DNA of 20,468 bases from Lachnospiraceae bacterium (GCA_015057205.1 SVEW01000024.1:1-20468); one strand, 5' to 3'. Counted from the stretch's first letter, positions 1 through 7,759 are shown. Notes: generated by a model from the letters alone, not told the origin. Made by a program: numbers and translations.

Positions 1-1377
1 CAACGCCTGTATGACATCATGAAAGAAAAAGATGCGATTTATGCAAAAGAAGACTTTACGGACGAAGATGGAATCCGTGCCAGCGAGTTAGAAGCCGAAT
101 TTGCGGAAATGGATGGCTGGAATGCCGAATCCGATGCCGCCATGTTGCTTAACGGACTTGGCATCCCAACGGAACTTCATTACAGTTTCATGAAGGATTT
201 GGAAGGAAACGAGAAGGTCAAGGTTTTACTTGCTCAGGCATTATTCGGTAATCCGGATATTTTGCTTTTAGACGAGCCTACCAACCATTTGGATTTGGAT
301 GCTATCGGCTGGTTAGAGGAATTCCTGATTAACTTCGAGAATACGGTTATTGTAGTATCCCACGACCGCTATTTCCTTAATAAGGTATGTACCCATACCG
401 CAGATATCGACTATGCAAAGATTCAGCTTTATGCAGGCAACTATGACTTCTGGTATGAGTCTAGCCAGCTAATGCTTAAGCAGATGAAGGAAGCAAATAA
501 GAAGAAGGAAGAGAAAATTAAGGAGTTGCAGGAATTTATTTCCCGTTTCTCCGCTAACGCGTCAAAATCCAAGCAGGCCACTTCCCGTAAGAAGGCTTTG
601 GAGAAAATCGAACTGGACGAAATCAAGCCTTCTTCCAGAAAATATCCGTACATCGATTTCCGTCCTTCCCGCGAGATTGGAAACGAAGTTCTTACGGTGG
701 AAGGTATTTCCAAGACCATCGATGGTGTGAAGGTACTTGACAACGTATCCTTTATCGTTGGCCACGATGACAAGATTGCTTTCGTCGGCGGCAATACCAT
801 TGCCAAGACCACTTTGTTCCAGATTCTTGCCGGTGAAATGGAGCCTGACGAAGGTAGCTATAAATGGGGTGTTACCACTTCCATGTCCTACTTCCCGAAG
901 GACAACACCAAGATTTTTGACGGCAATGACTTACAGATTGCAGATTGGTTGACCCAGTTCTCTGAGATTAAGGATGCCACCTATGTTCGTGGATTCTTAG
1001 GACGTATGCTTTTTGCCGGTGATGACGGTGTGAAACGTATGAAAGTCCTTTCCGGTGGTGAGAAAGTACGTGTTCTCCTATCCCGTATGATGATTGAAGC
1101 TTCAAACATCTTAATTTTAGATGAGCCAACCGACCATTTAGACATGGAATCCATCACCGCTTTGAATAACGGCTTAATCAAATTCCCGGGCGTGCTTTTA
1201 TTCGCATCCCGTGACCATCAGGTTGTGCAGACTACTGCTAACCGTATTATTGAATTCTTGCCGGATGGTACGTTTGTGGATAAGGTTACTACTTACGACG
1301 AATATCTTGAAAGCGATGAGATGGCACGTAAACGTAGCGTATATACCAAGTCAGAAGACGATGAGAACGATAACTAA
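1..1377 (+). CDS. ABC-F family ATPase, 5' end outside window
   Basis: ABC-F proteins are soluble twin-ATPase proteins that act at the ribosomal E site, without transporter membrane domains. The frame is open from base 1, so the N-terminus and first Walker A lie outside the window. Numbering from the ATG at base 19, the first cassette keeps Walker B (LLLDEPTNHLD, about 82-92) and the switch motif SHDR (114-117), but its signature reads DLEGNEK where LSG is usual. A charged linker (about 150-205, rich in K/E) matches the interdomain arm of the family. The second cassette has LSGGEK (344-349) and LILDEPTDHLD, but a degraded Walker A (GGNTIAKTT, 257-265) and SRDH in place of SHD. The overall pattern recalls a YbiT-like clostridial group. 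Its cellular role cannot be read from sequence; antibiotic resistance is not supported. It converges with dtd. Confidence 0.93.
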   Translation, partial: QRLYDIMKEKDAIYAKEDFTDEDGIRASELEAEFAEMDGWNAESDAAMLLNGLGIPTELHYSFMKDLEGNEKVKVLLAQALFGNPDILLLDEPTNHLDLDAIGWLEEFLINFENTVIVVSHDRYFLNKVCTHTADIDYAKIQLYAGNYDFWYESSQLMLKQMKEANKKKEEKIKELQEFISRFSANASKSKQATSRKKALEKIELDEIKPSSRKYPYIDFRPSREIGNEVLTVEGISKTIDGVKVLDNVSFIVGHDDKIAFVGGNTIAKTTLFQILAGEMEPDEGSYKWGVTTSMSYFPKDNTKIFDGNDLQIADWLTQFSEIKDATYVRGFLGRMLFAGDDGVKRMKVLSGGEKVRVLLSRMMIEASNILILDEPTDHLDMESITALNNGLIKFPGVLLFASRDHQVVQTTANRIIEFLPDGTFVDKVTTYDEYLESDEMARKRSVYTKSEDDENDN

Positions 1378-1390
1378 AGAATAAAAAATT

Positions 1391-1426
1391 ACACGGCATG
1401 TAGATTCTATATGCCGTGTTTCTTTA
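1391..1426. terminator. bidirectional intrinsic terminator between ABC-F gene and dtd
   Basis: A 13-base-pair stem (1391-1403 with 1407-1419, one G-U pair, 3-base loop) has a T-rich tail on the plus side (TTCTTTATTT) and an A-run before it, which becomes a T-run on the minus strand. It can therefore end both converging transcripts. Confidence 0.85.
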
Positions 1427-1435
1427 TTTGCTTTT

Positions 1436-1885
1436 CTAGCCTTTCTTGTGATCGCTATCCAATAAAATTGTTACCGGGCCGTCATTTATGGAGAACACCT
1501 GCATATCCGCGCCAAATTCTCCGGTGGCAACTTCAAATCCTCGCTTTTTGCACTCCTCTATTACATGCTCATAAAGCGGTATTGCCGTATCCGGTCTGGC
1601 CGCCTTAGTAAACCCGGGCCGTCTCGAGGATACGTCTGCGTATAGCGTAAACTGACTCACTATTAGTAAGTTTGCTCCGGCATCCGTTGGTCCTATATTC
1701 ATTTTTCCGTCTTCATCTTCAAAAATACGCAATCCGCAAATCCGATCTGCAATCCAATCTGCTTCTGCCTGCGTGTCCTCTTCATGGACGCCAAGCAAAA
1801 CCAAAAAACCTTTATCAATAGCGCCCACCGTTTTACCTTCAATCACTACCGATGCCTCTTTTACTCTTGTTAATACTGCTCTCAT
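1436..1885 (-). CDS. dtd: D-aminoacyl-tRNA deacylase
   Basis: Hydrolyses D-amino acids, and glycine mischarged on tRNAAla, from tRNA; a cytosolic chirality proofreading enzyme that works as a homodimer. The 149 residues match the family length. Both family motifs are visible: SQFTLYAD (about 77-84) and the Gly-Pro motif in NDGPVTI near the C-terminus, which is the cross-subunit chiral selector in known structures. The start ATG has a strong AGGAGG site 4 to 5 bases upstream that overlaps the end of yraN; the intergenic gap is 8 bases. It is the last gene of the lepB-to-dtd unit and is followed by a bidirectional terminator. Nothing unusual is seen. Confidence 0.98.
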   Translation of the reverse strand: MRAVLTRVKEASVVIEGKTVGAIDKGFLVLLGVHEEDTQAEADWIADRICGLRIFEDEDGKMNIGPTDAGANLLIVSQFTLYADVSSRRPGFTKAARPDTAIPLYEHVIEECKKRGFEVATGEFGADMQVFSINDGPVTILLDSDHKKG

Positions 1886-1893
1886 ACTTCCTC

Positions 1894-2235
1894 CTACGCA
1901 AATGCATTTTTTATAATTTGAAATTTATCCCCCAATATTGCTACCACATCAAAACGGATCGACGCTTCCCCAACCTGCTCATGATAACAATACCAACGCA
2001 TAACTTCCTTAATTTTCTTTTGTTTGCGACAATCCACCGCCAGTTGCGGTTCGCCATATCGTAAACTGCTGCGATATTTTACCTCCACAAATACTAAATA
2101 GCCACCTTCTTTCGCAATCACGTCCACTTCTCCGACGCGACAACGATAATTAAACGCTATCACCTCATACCCATTCAAAGAAAGAAGCTTTGCTGCCAGA
2201 GCTTCTTTTTGTTTTCCCATTTGTCGTTTATTCAT
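1894..2235 (-). CDS. YraN family (UPF0102) nuclease-like protein
   Basis: Small 113-residue protein of the YraN/UPF0102 family, which has a Holliday-junction-resolvase / restriction-endonuclease-like fold. The nuclease core is visible as GEVDVIA (about 36-42) followed by VFVEVKYR (about 49-56), the E-x-D ... E-x-K arrangement typical of PD-(D/E)XK enzymes. The cellular role of the family is not firmly settled, so no reaction is claimed. The N-terminal MGKQKEALAAKLL helix is also typical. An AGGTGAG ribosome site precedes the ATG and the gap from the FlhB-like gene is 7 bases. Its place near rnhB fits the frequent genomic association of yraN with rnhB. Confidence 0.93.
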   Translation of the reverse strand: MNKRQMGKQKEALAAKLLSLNGYEVIAFNYRCRVGEVDVIAKEGGYLVFVEVKYRSSLRYGEPQLAVDCRKQKKIKEVMRWYCYHEQVGEASIRFDVVAILGDKFQIIKNAFA

Positions 2236-2242
2236 AACTCAC

Positions 2243-2524
2243 CTATAATCCCAGCTTTGCTTTCATGTGATCCATATCATTGACAAAAACCAAAATCTCT
2301 GCCACAACATCATACAATTCCGGTGGAATTGCATCCCCAATTTCAAGCTTAGACAATGTCGCCGCCAACTTGCTGTCTTCATAAAGCGGAACATCTGCCT
2401 CTTTCGCTTTTTCAATAATGCGGTCTGCCACCGCCCCGGTACCTGTTGCTACAATCTTTGGTGCTGTATCACCCTTCTCATAGCTTAGAGCCACCGCTGT
2501 TTTCTTCTTCTGTTTCTCCTGCAT
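2243..2524 (-). CDS. FlhB C-terminal-domain-like protein (YlqH type), free-standing
   Basis: A 93-residue cytosolic protein homologous to the C-terminal cytoplasmic domain of FlhB/YscU, the specificity switch of flagellar and type III export. Visible matches are TAVALSY (9-15), corresponding to the FlhB stretch just after the NPTH autocleavage site, then PKIVATG, VPLYED, LAATLSKLEIGDAIPPELYDV and AEILVFV. The membrane domain and the NPTH site are absent, so the protein resembles the already cleaved FlhB fragment. The ATG lies 3 bases after the stop of the FliK-like gene, with an AAGGTG ribosome site 6 bases away, indicating coupled expression. B. subtilis carries the same pair (ylqG-ylqH) after rnhB. 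Function unknown; a switch or chaperone role with its neighbour is inference. Confidence 0.92.
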   Translation of the reverse strand: MQEKQKKKTAVALSYEKGDTAPKIVATGTGAVADRIIEKAKEADVPLYEDSKLAATLSKLEIGDAIPPELYDVVAEILVFVNDMDHMKAKLGL

Positions 2525-2527
2525 AGC

Positions 2528-4342
2528 TTACACCTTCACATCAAAGGAATAACGGCTGACTGCCTCCTTAGGCGCAACCTCCTGCCCCAATAATTCCTCC
2601 ACAAATTCTTTTTGCGTTATTTGGGCATCGTTATCTTTCACCGTTACATCAACGGAATACCCTTTATCACTCAACCGTTTTGTCAACAAATCAATATGAC
2701 TCATCACCAAATCCAACGACTTCTCATCTGCCAACATAAAATTGGTAGATAAATTCTTCCCGCGCAACCGCACAAATACATCCGTCGGTCCTAAATGTTC
2801 CATATCCAGATGAAGATGCGCCGAGATGTCATCCGACTTATTCCGAAGAGCTCGTTTGTTCGTATATATGTACAAATCACCGGTAGCGTTCTGATTCGCC
2901 ATTTTCAACGGAATCTGTACATAATTGTACAACTGATGGACGTCATTCATAAAACTTAAATTTCCTCTGGTATCCGTTATTTGGCGTGCCATGGTGCTGT
3001 CTGCTTTACCACTCTCCGAAAGAAGATTCTGCAAACGTTCAAGCTGCCTGTCCATACGTTGATATAGCTGTTTTAATTTTTCCTTACTCTCCATTTCCTC
3101 CGGTTTCAAAAACCATTGTTCCTCCGATACCCGTTCTAACAGGTTGCGATAATTTTCCGAAGAAAACAACTGCTTTAGTTCCTTTGGCGGAAAATCGTTT
3201 TCTTTTAAAAACTGTGTCAAACTCTTAAGCTTATGGAAATTGGACGTATCTTCCTTTTCTATGTTCTTCAGATATTCTATTGGTTTCTCTCTCGCTTCTT
3301 CATGCGCCGACACAGGCGTTTTATTATTCTGTGCAGGTTCTTGCTCTATTTTTTCCAAAATTGGTTTATTTGCCGTCTCAGGCGTTTTCTGAGCCACTTT
3401 CTGCTCATCCGCCACCACTTTCGGTTCTGTTTCCGTCAGATTTGCTGCCTTCCCTATATCAGCTTTTGCATCCGTCACCATCCCCGGCTTCTCCTCCGCC
3501 TGCACAGCATTGGGCATCGTATTCAGCGGCTTTTCCTGCTTACCAGCTTGCAACGTTTCCCCTTCTACGACACGCTCACCCGATGGTTTTTCCAAATTAA
3601 AATTCTCTTTTCCCTCTGCCTGTTGATTCTGCTTTGAACCCTCCTTTGCAAAAATCTCCAACAACCGTTCATTCATCGCCAATGCGCTCTTGCCATCCGG
3701 CGCCTCACTCACCAACGTGGGTAACGCCTTCATCACCTGCTCCAGCCGGGTTTGCACCTTTCCTTCCCCTTGCCGGTAATGCTCTAATTGCTCGATATTT
3801 TGCTCATGAATGGGCAATTTCAATTTCTCAAGCTGCGTCAGTGTATCTACACTTACATTCGGAAAGGAAAAAGCGGCTCTGGCCATACTCCCCAGACTTT
3901 TTGCATCAATCGGCATCTGTTTGCTCATCATACTTTGCACAAGATCCAGATTCCGTTGACTCACCGGCAAAGAAGCGGTTGTCAAAGCCTTCACCAATGT
4001 CGGATTCGAGAACATATCCTGGGTCACCGCTTTTAACGCAATCTGCCCGTCAACATTGCTCTTAACCTGAAAAAAAGTGGCTACCCCTTTCTGAAGCGCA
4101 ACACCTTCATCCACCCGGGCACTCAGACTATTACCATTAGCCAGACTAATCAGCACCTTTCCTGCATCCATTTTTGTAATGGTGCCCTCAAAAATCTCTC
4201 CCTCCTTCATTCCCAGAAGATTCTCTATTGCCTTCTGTGAAACGACCTGTGTTGGCTCAGCGCCTTTGCCTCCGGTTGCAGCCTTCACCAGCTGCTGATT
4301 CATTTGTTGACTGACCTGGTTAAAAATATCGGAAATGTTCAT
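2528..4342 (-). CDS. FliK-like protein (YlqG type), flagellar hook-length control domain
   Basis: A 604-residue protein without signal peptide or membrane segment. The N-terminal part (about 1-110) ends in a small beta-rich segment (EGTITKMDAGKVLISL and after). The middle (about 235-360) is low-complexity, rich in Lys, Glu, Gln, Thr and Ala. The C-terminal part (about 475-570) has the FliK C-terminal pattern: HLHLDMEHLGPTDVFVRL, then a helix-rich segment ending DKGYSVDVTVKD. In flagellar systems this domain contacts the FlhB C-domain. The chosen ATG has GAGG 6 bases upstream; a GTG at 4354 would overlap the rnhB stop (GTGA) but has a poor ribosome site. It is coupled to rnhB and to the FlhB-like gene. 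It may act in export switching or in something unrelated to flagella; no flagellar gene is nearby. Confidence 0.85.
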   Translation of the reverse strand: MNISDIFNQVSQQMNQQLVKAATGGKGAEPTQVVSQKAIENLLGMKEGEIFEGTITKMDAGKVLISLANGNSLSARVDEGVALQKGVATFFQVKSNVDGQIALKAVTQDMFSNPTLVKALTTASLPVSQRNLDLVQSMMSKQMPIDAKSLGSMARAAFSFPNVSVDTLTQLEKLKLPIHEQNIEQLEHYRQGEGKVQTRLEQVMKALPTLVSEAPDGKSALAMNERLLEIFAKEGSKQNQQAEGKENFNLEKPSGERVVEGETLQAGKQEKPLNTMPNAVQAEEKPGMVTDAKADIGKAANLTETEPKVVADEQKVAQKTPETANKPILEKIEQEPAQNNKTPVSAHEEAREKPIEYLKNIEKEDTSNFHKLKSLTQFLKENDFPPKELKQLFSSENYRNLLERVSEEQWFLKPEEMESKEKLKQLYQRMDRQLERLQNLLSESGKADSTMARQITDTRGNLSFMNDVHQLYNYVQIPLKMANQNATGDLYIYTNKRALRNKSDDISAHLHLDMEHLGPTDVFVRLRGKNLSTNFMLADEKSLDLVMSHIDLLTKRLSDKGYSVDVTVKDNDAQITQKEFVEELLGQEVAPKEAVSRYSFDVKV

Positions 4343-4350
4343 GTGCATCC

Positions 4351-5127
4351 TCACTTCTCTTCCGTTAGCAGATTTTTTACAAAACTCCGTCTGTGAATCG
4401 GCGTCAGCCCATACTCACGTATTGCCGCGATATGCGCTGCCGAACCGTATCCTTTATTGCTGTCAAATCCGTACTCCGGCATCACCTTTGCGTATTCTTC
4501 CATCAGATGATCTCTGGTCACCTTCGCTACAATACTGGCGGCACCGATGGAAATGCTCTTTGCATCTCCTTTAATAATTGGCACCTGCCGAATCGTAACC
4601 TCCGGAATGGTAACAGCATCGTTTAATAATATATCGGGTTTTACCGACAAATTCTCAATAGCCTGACGCATAGCTTCATACGTCGCCTGCAAAATATTAA
4701 TCTCGTCAATTCGCCCCGGCCCCACCATACCAATACCAACAGCCACAGCTTCCTCCTTAATCTGCGCACATAACGCTTCACGCTTTTTCTCAGATAACTG
4801 CTTCGAATCGTTGATATAAAGCATTCGACAGCCTTTTGGCAAAATCACTGCACAAGCAACCACCGGCCCTGCCAATGGTCCCCTGCCCACCTCGTCTATC
4901 CCGCAAATATACTCATATTCTTCTTCATAGCGGTTCTCATATTCCCGCAATTTCTCAATGCGTGCTTTTTCCTGTTCCAACTTCTCAATCTGTTTCTTTG
5001 CTTTTGTCAAAAGCGCCTGCACGCCACTTCGTTCATCTTCCTGATATTTCTCTATGACAAAAGGCAGCTCTGTTACGGTTGCTGCCTTTAGTTCTTCTTT
5101 TATCAGGGCAATACTCTTCTTATCCAT
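4351..5127 (-). CDS. rnhB: ribonuclease HII
   Basis: Cleaves RNA in RNA-DNA hybrids, including single ribonucleotides misplaced in DNA. The 258 residues fit the Firmicute form, which has an extra charged N-terminal helical region of about 70 residues. The catalytic core starts with GIDEVGRGPLAG (76-87, catalytic D78 and E79), continues with DSKQLSEKKRE, and has the further acidic residues D170 (LLND) and D188 (KGD), then ASIVAKVTRD and the C-terminal HRRSF. The ATG at 5127 is preferred because AGGGA lies 7 bases upstream; the ATG at 5151 would overlap lepB by 14 bases and has no ribosome site. The stop overlaps a possible GTG of the FliK-like gene. Confidence 0.97.
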   Translation of the reverse strand: MDKKSIALIKEELKAATVTELPFVIEKYQEDERSGVQALLTKAKKQIEKLEQEKARIEKLREYENRYEEEYEYICGIDEVGRGPLAGPVVACAVILPKGCRMLYINDSKQLSEKKREALCAQIKEEAVAVGIGMVGPGRIDEINILQATYEAMRQAIENLSVKPDILLNDAVTIPEVTIRQVPIIKGDAKSISIGAASIVAKVTRDHLMEEYAKVMPEYGFDSNKGYGSAAHIAAIREYGLTPIHRRSFVKNLLTEEK

Positions 5128-5137
5128 CTGTTTGTCC

Positions 5138-5710
5138 CTAATCTTTTCCATTTTTATTATTTATTTTACCAAAAGAGGAAAATGGATAAATACGCAAAAT
5201 TGCTCTTCCAATAATGTCCTTCCTCTTAATAAGACCAACGTCTTCGTAACGACTGTCTTCACTCTCATTACGGTTATCACCCAAGACAAAATATTCATCC
5301 TCGCCCAGGGTAATCGGCTTTGCAGCCAGCCCACGCACTTCCATTACTTCCCGTCCGTAATCTTCCTTAAGTTCCTTACCATCAATCATAATCGTACCAT
5401 CCGCGGTAATCTGCACGGTCTCCCCCGGTAAGCCGATAATTCGCTTGATATAGTAGGTTTCCTCCGAATACTCATACGGGAACACAATAATGTCAAATCG
5501 TTCCGGATCATGAATCGCATAGGAAATCTTATCCACCACCAGATTATCACCATCCTGCAGTGTCTCTCTCATAGACTCACCAACAACCACGGTACGCTGT
5601 CCTACATAATGCACAATCAAATACGTAGCCAGCAACACTGCCACGATATAAAGTATGAAATTTAATATCTCTTTCGCAGTACTTTTTTGCTTCTTTTCTT
5701 CGTTATCCAT
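5138..5710 (-). CDS. lepB: type I signal peptidase (first of two)
   Basis: Membrane-bound serine/lysine-dyad protease that removes signal peptides outside the membrane. One N-terminal membrane helix (about 14-34) follows a charged cytosolic start. The nucleophile is S46 in GESM and the general base K89 in YYIKRIIGLPGE; LGDNRNESEDSR (143-154) is the family's last box. The segment after the nucleophile reads SMRETL, lacking the usual Pro of SMxPTL, a variant I associate with one clostridial LepB group. The ATG overlaps the rbgA stop by one base (TAATG), and its GGAGGG site lies inside rbgA. The paralog at 6585-7175 lies on the other side of rbgA. Length 190 residues, normal for Firmicute enzymes. 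Confidence 0.96.
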   Translation of the reverse strand: MDNEEKKQKSTAKEILNFILYIVAVLLATYLIVHYVGQRTVVVGESMRETLQDGDNLVVDKISYAIHDPERFDIIVFPYEYSEETYYIKRIIGLPGETVQITADGTIMIDGKELKEDYGREVMEVRGLAAKPITLGEDEYFVLGDNRNESEDSRYEDVGLIKRKDIIGRAILRIYPFSSFGKINNKNGKD

Positions 5711-6570
5711 TATATTCCCTCCGGTTCTTCCAATGTAATCTCTCCAAGCTTCCCATCTCGAAACTCATCCAATAACAAAATAGCCGCCTTCGCATAATCC
5801 GGTTCACCACCTTTTTTCAATATGTTCCGGCTCTTAGCGATTGCAAGCAAAATCTCATGGTTCTCCCCCACTTCTTCCACCTGATACCGCTGCAATATGG
5901 TACCGCCATACTGTTCTCGCAATACTTCCAAAAGCGATAGCGCTACTTCATCCAAATTCAAAATCTCATTACGAATAGATCCAATCATCGCAAGCTTCAT
6001 GCCAACCTGTGGATCTTCAAACTTCGGCCACAAAATACCCGGTGTATCTAAAAGTTCCACCTGTTTGTTCAGACGGATCCACTGCTTTCCTTTGGTAACT
6101 CCCGGCTTATTCCCGGTCTTCGTAGCTGCCTTTCCGGCAAACGAATTAATAAACGTAGATTTCCCCACATTCGGAATTCCCACTACCATCGCGCGCACCG
6201 GACGATTCTTTATTCCTCGCTTCCGATCACGCTCAATCTTTTCTTTACAAGCTTCCATGATTACATTCTGGATGCTCTTCATTCCACCGCGACTTCTGGC
6301 ATCCAAAGAAACCACAAAAAAGCCTTTCTCTTCAAAATATGCAGTCCAAAGCTTTAATTTGCGTTTATCTGCCAAATCACTCTTATTTAGCAAAATCAAC
6401 CGCGACTTGTTCTTTGCCAACTCATCTATATCGGGATTCCTGCTACTAAGCGGCACACGGGCATCAATCAACTCAATCACCAAATCAATTAGCTTAATAT
6501 CCTCCTGCATCATACGACGTGCCTTGGTCATATGTCCCGGATACCAGTTAATATTCATTTGTTCATTCAT
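5710..6570 (-). CDS. ylqF: ribosome biogenesis GTPase YlqF/RbgA
   Basis: Circularly permuted GTPase needed for late assembly of the 50S ribosomal subunit in B. subtilis. The permuted motif order is visible: NKSD (G4, 62-65) comes first, then SLDARS (G5 region), GIPNVGKST (G1, 131-139), PGVT (G2, 156-159) and DTPG (G3, 175-178). The N-terminal NINWYPGHMTKA is the family hallmark, and the C-terminal helical RNA-binding region follows. The 286 residues match the family. The ATG at 6570 has AAGGA 8 bases upstream; a second ATG four codons in could also serve. In B. subtilis it directly follows rplS; here a lepB gene lies between, and a second lepB overlaps its stop. Confidence 0.97.
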   Translation of the reverse strand: MNEQMNINWYPGHMTKARRMMQEDIKLIDLVIELIDARVPLSSRNPDIDELAKNKSRLILLNKSDLADKRKLKLWTAYFEEKGFFVVSLDARSRGGMKSIQNVIMEACKEKIERDRKRGIKNRPVRAMVVGIPNVGKSTFINSFAGKAATKTGNKPGVTKGKQWIRLNKQVELLDTPGILWPKFEDPQVGMKLAMIGSIRNEILNLDEVALSLLEVLREQYGGTILQRYQVEEVGENHEILLAIAKSRNILKKGGEPDYAKAAILLLDEFRDGKLGEITLEEPEGI

Positions 6571-6584
6571 ATTCCAGTTCCTTA

Positions 6585-7175
6585 TTACTTCATAAATCCA
6601 AATTTCGATAGCGGACTAATCTCAAACCAGCCCTTTCCAACGATATGCTCCTTCTTAATTAATCCAATGTTTGCATATCGACTATCCTCACTATTATTAC
6701 GATTATCTCCAAGAACAAAATATTCATTCTTCCCTAAGGTAATCTCTTCTTCCGCAAGACCTGCATAATCCATGGACGAGACATCAATCGCCTCTTCATA
6801 TAACTCTCCATTAACATAAAGAGCACCTTCTTTAATCATTACCGTGTCTCCCGGTACGCCAACCACACGTTTCACGTAGTAATGCGACTTCTCATTACCG
6901 TTTGGTAAAAATGCCACCACATCATTGTGCTTCGGATTCGTAACCAAATAGACAAAACGATTTATCAAAATGCGATCCCCATCTTCAAGGGTCGGTGCCA
7001 TAGAACCGCCAATCACCCTGGTACATTGTCCAATATAATACACGAAGACAAAAGCAATGCCCAGCACAATCAACAGCTCCAGTGCCCATATCATTGCCTC
7101 TTTCACCAACGGCATATTTACTTTCCTTCTTTGACGGCCGAACTGTAATCCACCGCCCCTTCTCATTCTTCGCAT
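6585..7175 (-). CDS. lepB: type I signal peptidase (second paralog)
   Basis: A second signal peptidase of 196 residues. A basic start (MRRMRRGGG ... RQRRK) precedes one membrane helix (about 24-47). The catalytic dyad is intact: S58 in GGSMAPTL, the canonical form, and K102 in YYVKRVVGVPGD. The final box LGDNRNNSEDSRY is present. The reading frame continues upstream to a TTG at 7238, but that TTG is the -35 element of the promoter described here, so a start there cannot be used from this transcript. The ATG at 7175 has AAGGA 10 bases upstream. It is the first gene of the eight-gene unit. Differences from the other LepB around the nucleophile may reflect different substrates (inference). Confidence 0.95.
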   Translation of the reverse strand: MRRMRRGGGLQFGRQRRKVNMPLVKEAMIWALELLIVLGIAFVFVYYIGQCTRVIGGSMAPTLEDGDRILINRFVYLVTNPKHNDVVAFLPNGNEKSHYYVKRVVGVPGDTVMIKEGALYVNGELYEEAIDVSSMDYAGLAEEEITLGKNEYFVLGDNRNNSEDSRYANIGLIKKEHIVGKGWFEISPLSKFGFMK

Positions 7176-7209
7176 ACGTCCATTTTCCTTACAAAAATAC
7201 GCTACACTA

Positions 7210-7238
7210 ACTATACCACAAAGGCAATCGCCAATCAA
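7210..7238 (-). promoter_or_regulatory. sigma-A promoter of the lepB-to-dtd unit
   Basis: On the minus strand, TTGATT (7233-7238) and TATAGT (7210-7215) are separated by exactly 17 bases. The bases before the -10 are TGG, giving an extended -10. It lies just downstream of the rplS terminator and about 35 bases above the lepB start, and no other promoter of this quality was seen inside the eight-gene unit. Confidence 0.85.
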
Positions 7239-7272
7239 GTGAAGCTTATTTGACCATATTATTTACAACTAT

Positions 7273-7315
7273 AAGACTAACGCAAGAGGAACAACCGCAT
7301 CTGCAGTTGTTCCTC
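7273..7315 (-). terminator. intrinsic terminator after rplS
   Basis: A near-perfect inverted repeat at 7286-7315 (GAGGAACAAC pairing with GTTGTTCCTC, extended by CTGCA/TGCGG with one G-U) lies about 20 bases after the rplS stop. The tail TTGCGTTAGTCTT is only moderately T-rich, so some read-through into the lepB unit is possible. Confidence 0.75.
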
Positions 7316-7335
7316 GTAACTGGTCTTTCATTCAA

Positions 7336-7683
7336 CTATTTCACAAGTTCTTTAACCTTAGCTGCTTTACCAATGCGGTCTCTTAAGTAGAATAACTTAG
7401 CTCTTCTAACCTTACCAGCTCTAACTACTTCAATCTTCTCTACAAACGGAGAATGAAGTGGCCATGTCTTCTCTACACCAACACCGTTGGAAAATTTACG
7501 AACAGTAAAGGTTTCACGGTTGCTTCCACCCTGTCTCTTAATAACAGTTCCTTCGAAAACCTGAATTCTCTCACGGTTTCCTTCCTTGATCTTAGCAGAT
7601 ACCTTAACAGTATCACCTACGTGAAATTCAGCAATGTCAGACTTTAATTCTGCTGCTTCAATACTTCTAATAATATCGTTCAT
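7336..7683 (-). CDS. rplS: 50S ribosomal protein L19
   Basis: Ribosomal protein L19 of the large subunit, at the 30S-50S interface. The 115 residues are typical, with the family stretches HVGDTVKV (21-28), QVFEGTVI, RKFSNGVGVEKTWPLHSP and GKVRRAKLFYLRDR. The start ATG has a strong AGGAGG seven bases upstream. Unlike most genomes, where it follows trmD directly, here it lies behind an HD-GYP regulator gene and has its own promoter and a leader of about 70 bases, so it can be transcribed apart from the rpsP-trmD group. A terminator follows. Confidence 0.99.
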   Translation of the reverse strand: MNDIIRSIEAAELKSDIAEFHVGDTVKVSAKIKEGNRERIQVFEGTVIKRQGGSNRETFTVRKFSNGVGVEKTWPLHSPFVEKIEVVRAGKVRRAKLFYLRDRIGKAAKVKELVK

Positions 7684-7753
7684 TGTGCTACCTCCTACTA
7701 TTTTGATGTTCTTAATATCCTTATTGATAACAGAGGACCATCTCTAATCACAC
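7684..7753 (-). ncRNA. rplS 5' leader, candidate L19 autoregulatory element
   Basis: The transcript expected from the rplS promoter has about 70 untranslated bases. A nested pairing is possible: GATG with CATC on the outside and TCCT with AGGA inside, ending shortly before the AGGAGG site. Firmicutes are known to carry an L19 leader at this position, but I could not match the consensus from memory, so the assignment rests on location and the possible fold only. Confidence 0.35.
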
Positions 7754-7759
7754 CCGTAC

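Noticed and set aside
5897..6595. Open frame of about 232 codons on the plus strand opposite rbgA
   Set aside because: Shadow of a well-conserved GTPase gene; no ribosome site and no recognisable protein.
7176..7238. Longer lepB reading frame starting at a TTG at 7238
   Set aside because: The TTG belongs to the -35 element of the promoter, so it would not be in the transcript; the ATG at 7175 has a ribosome site.
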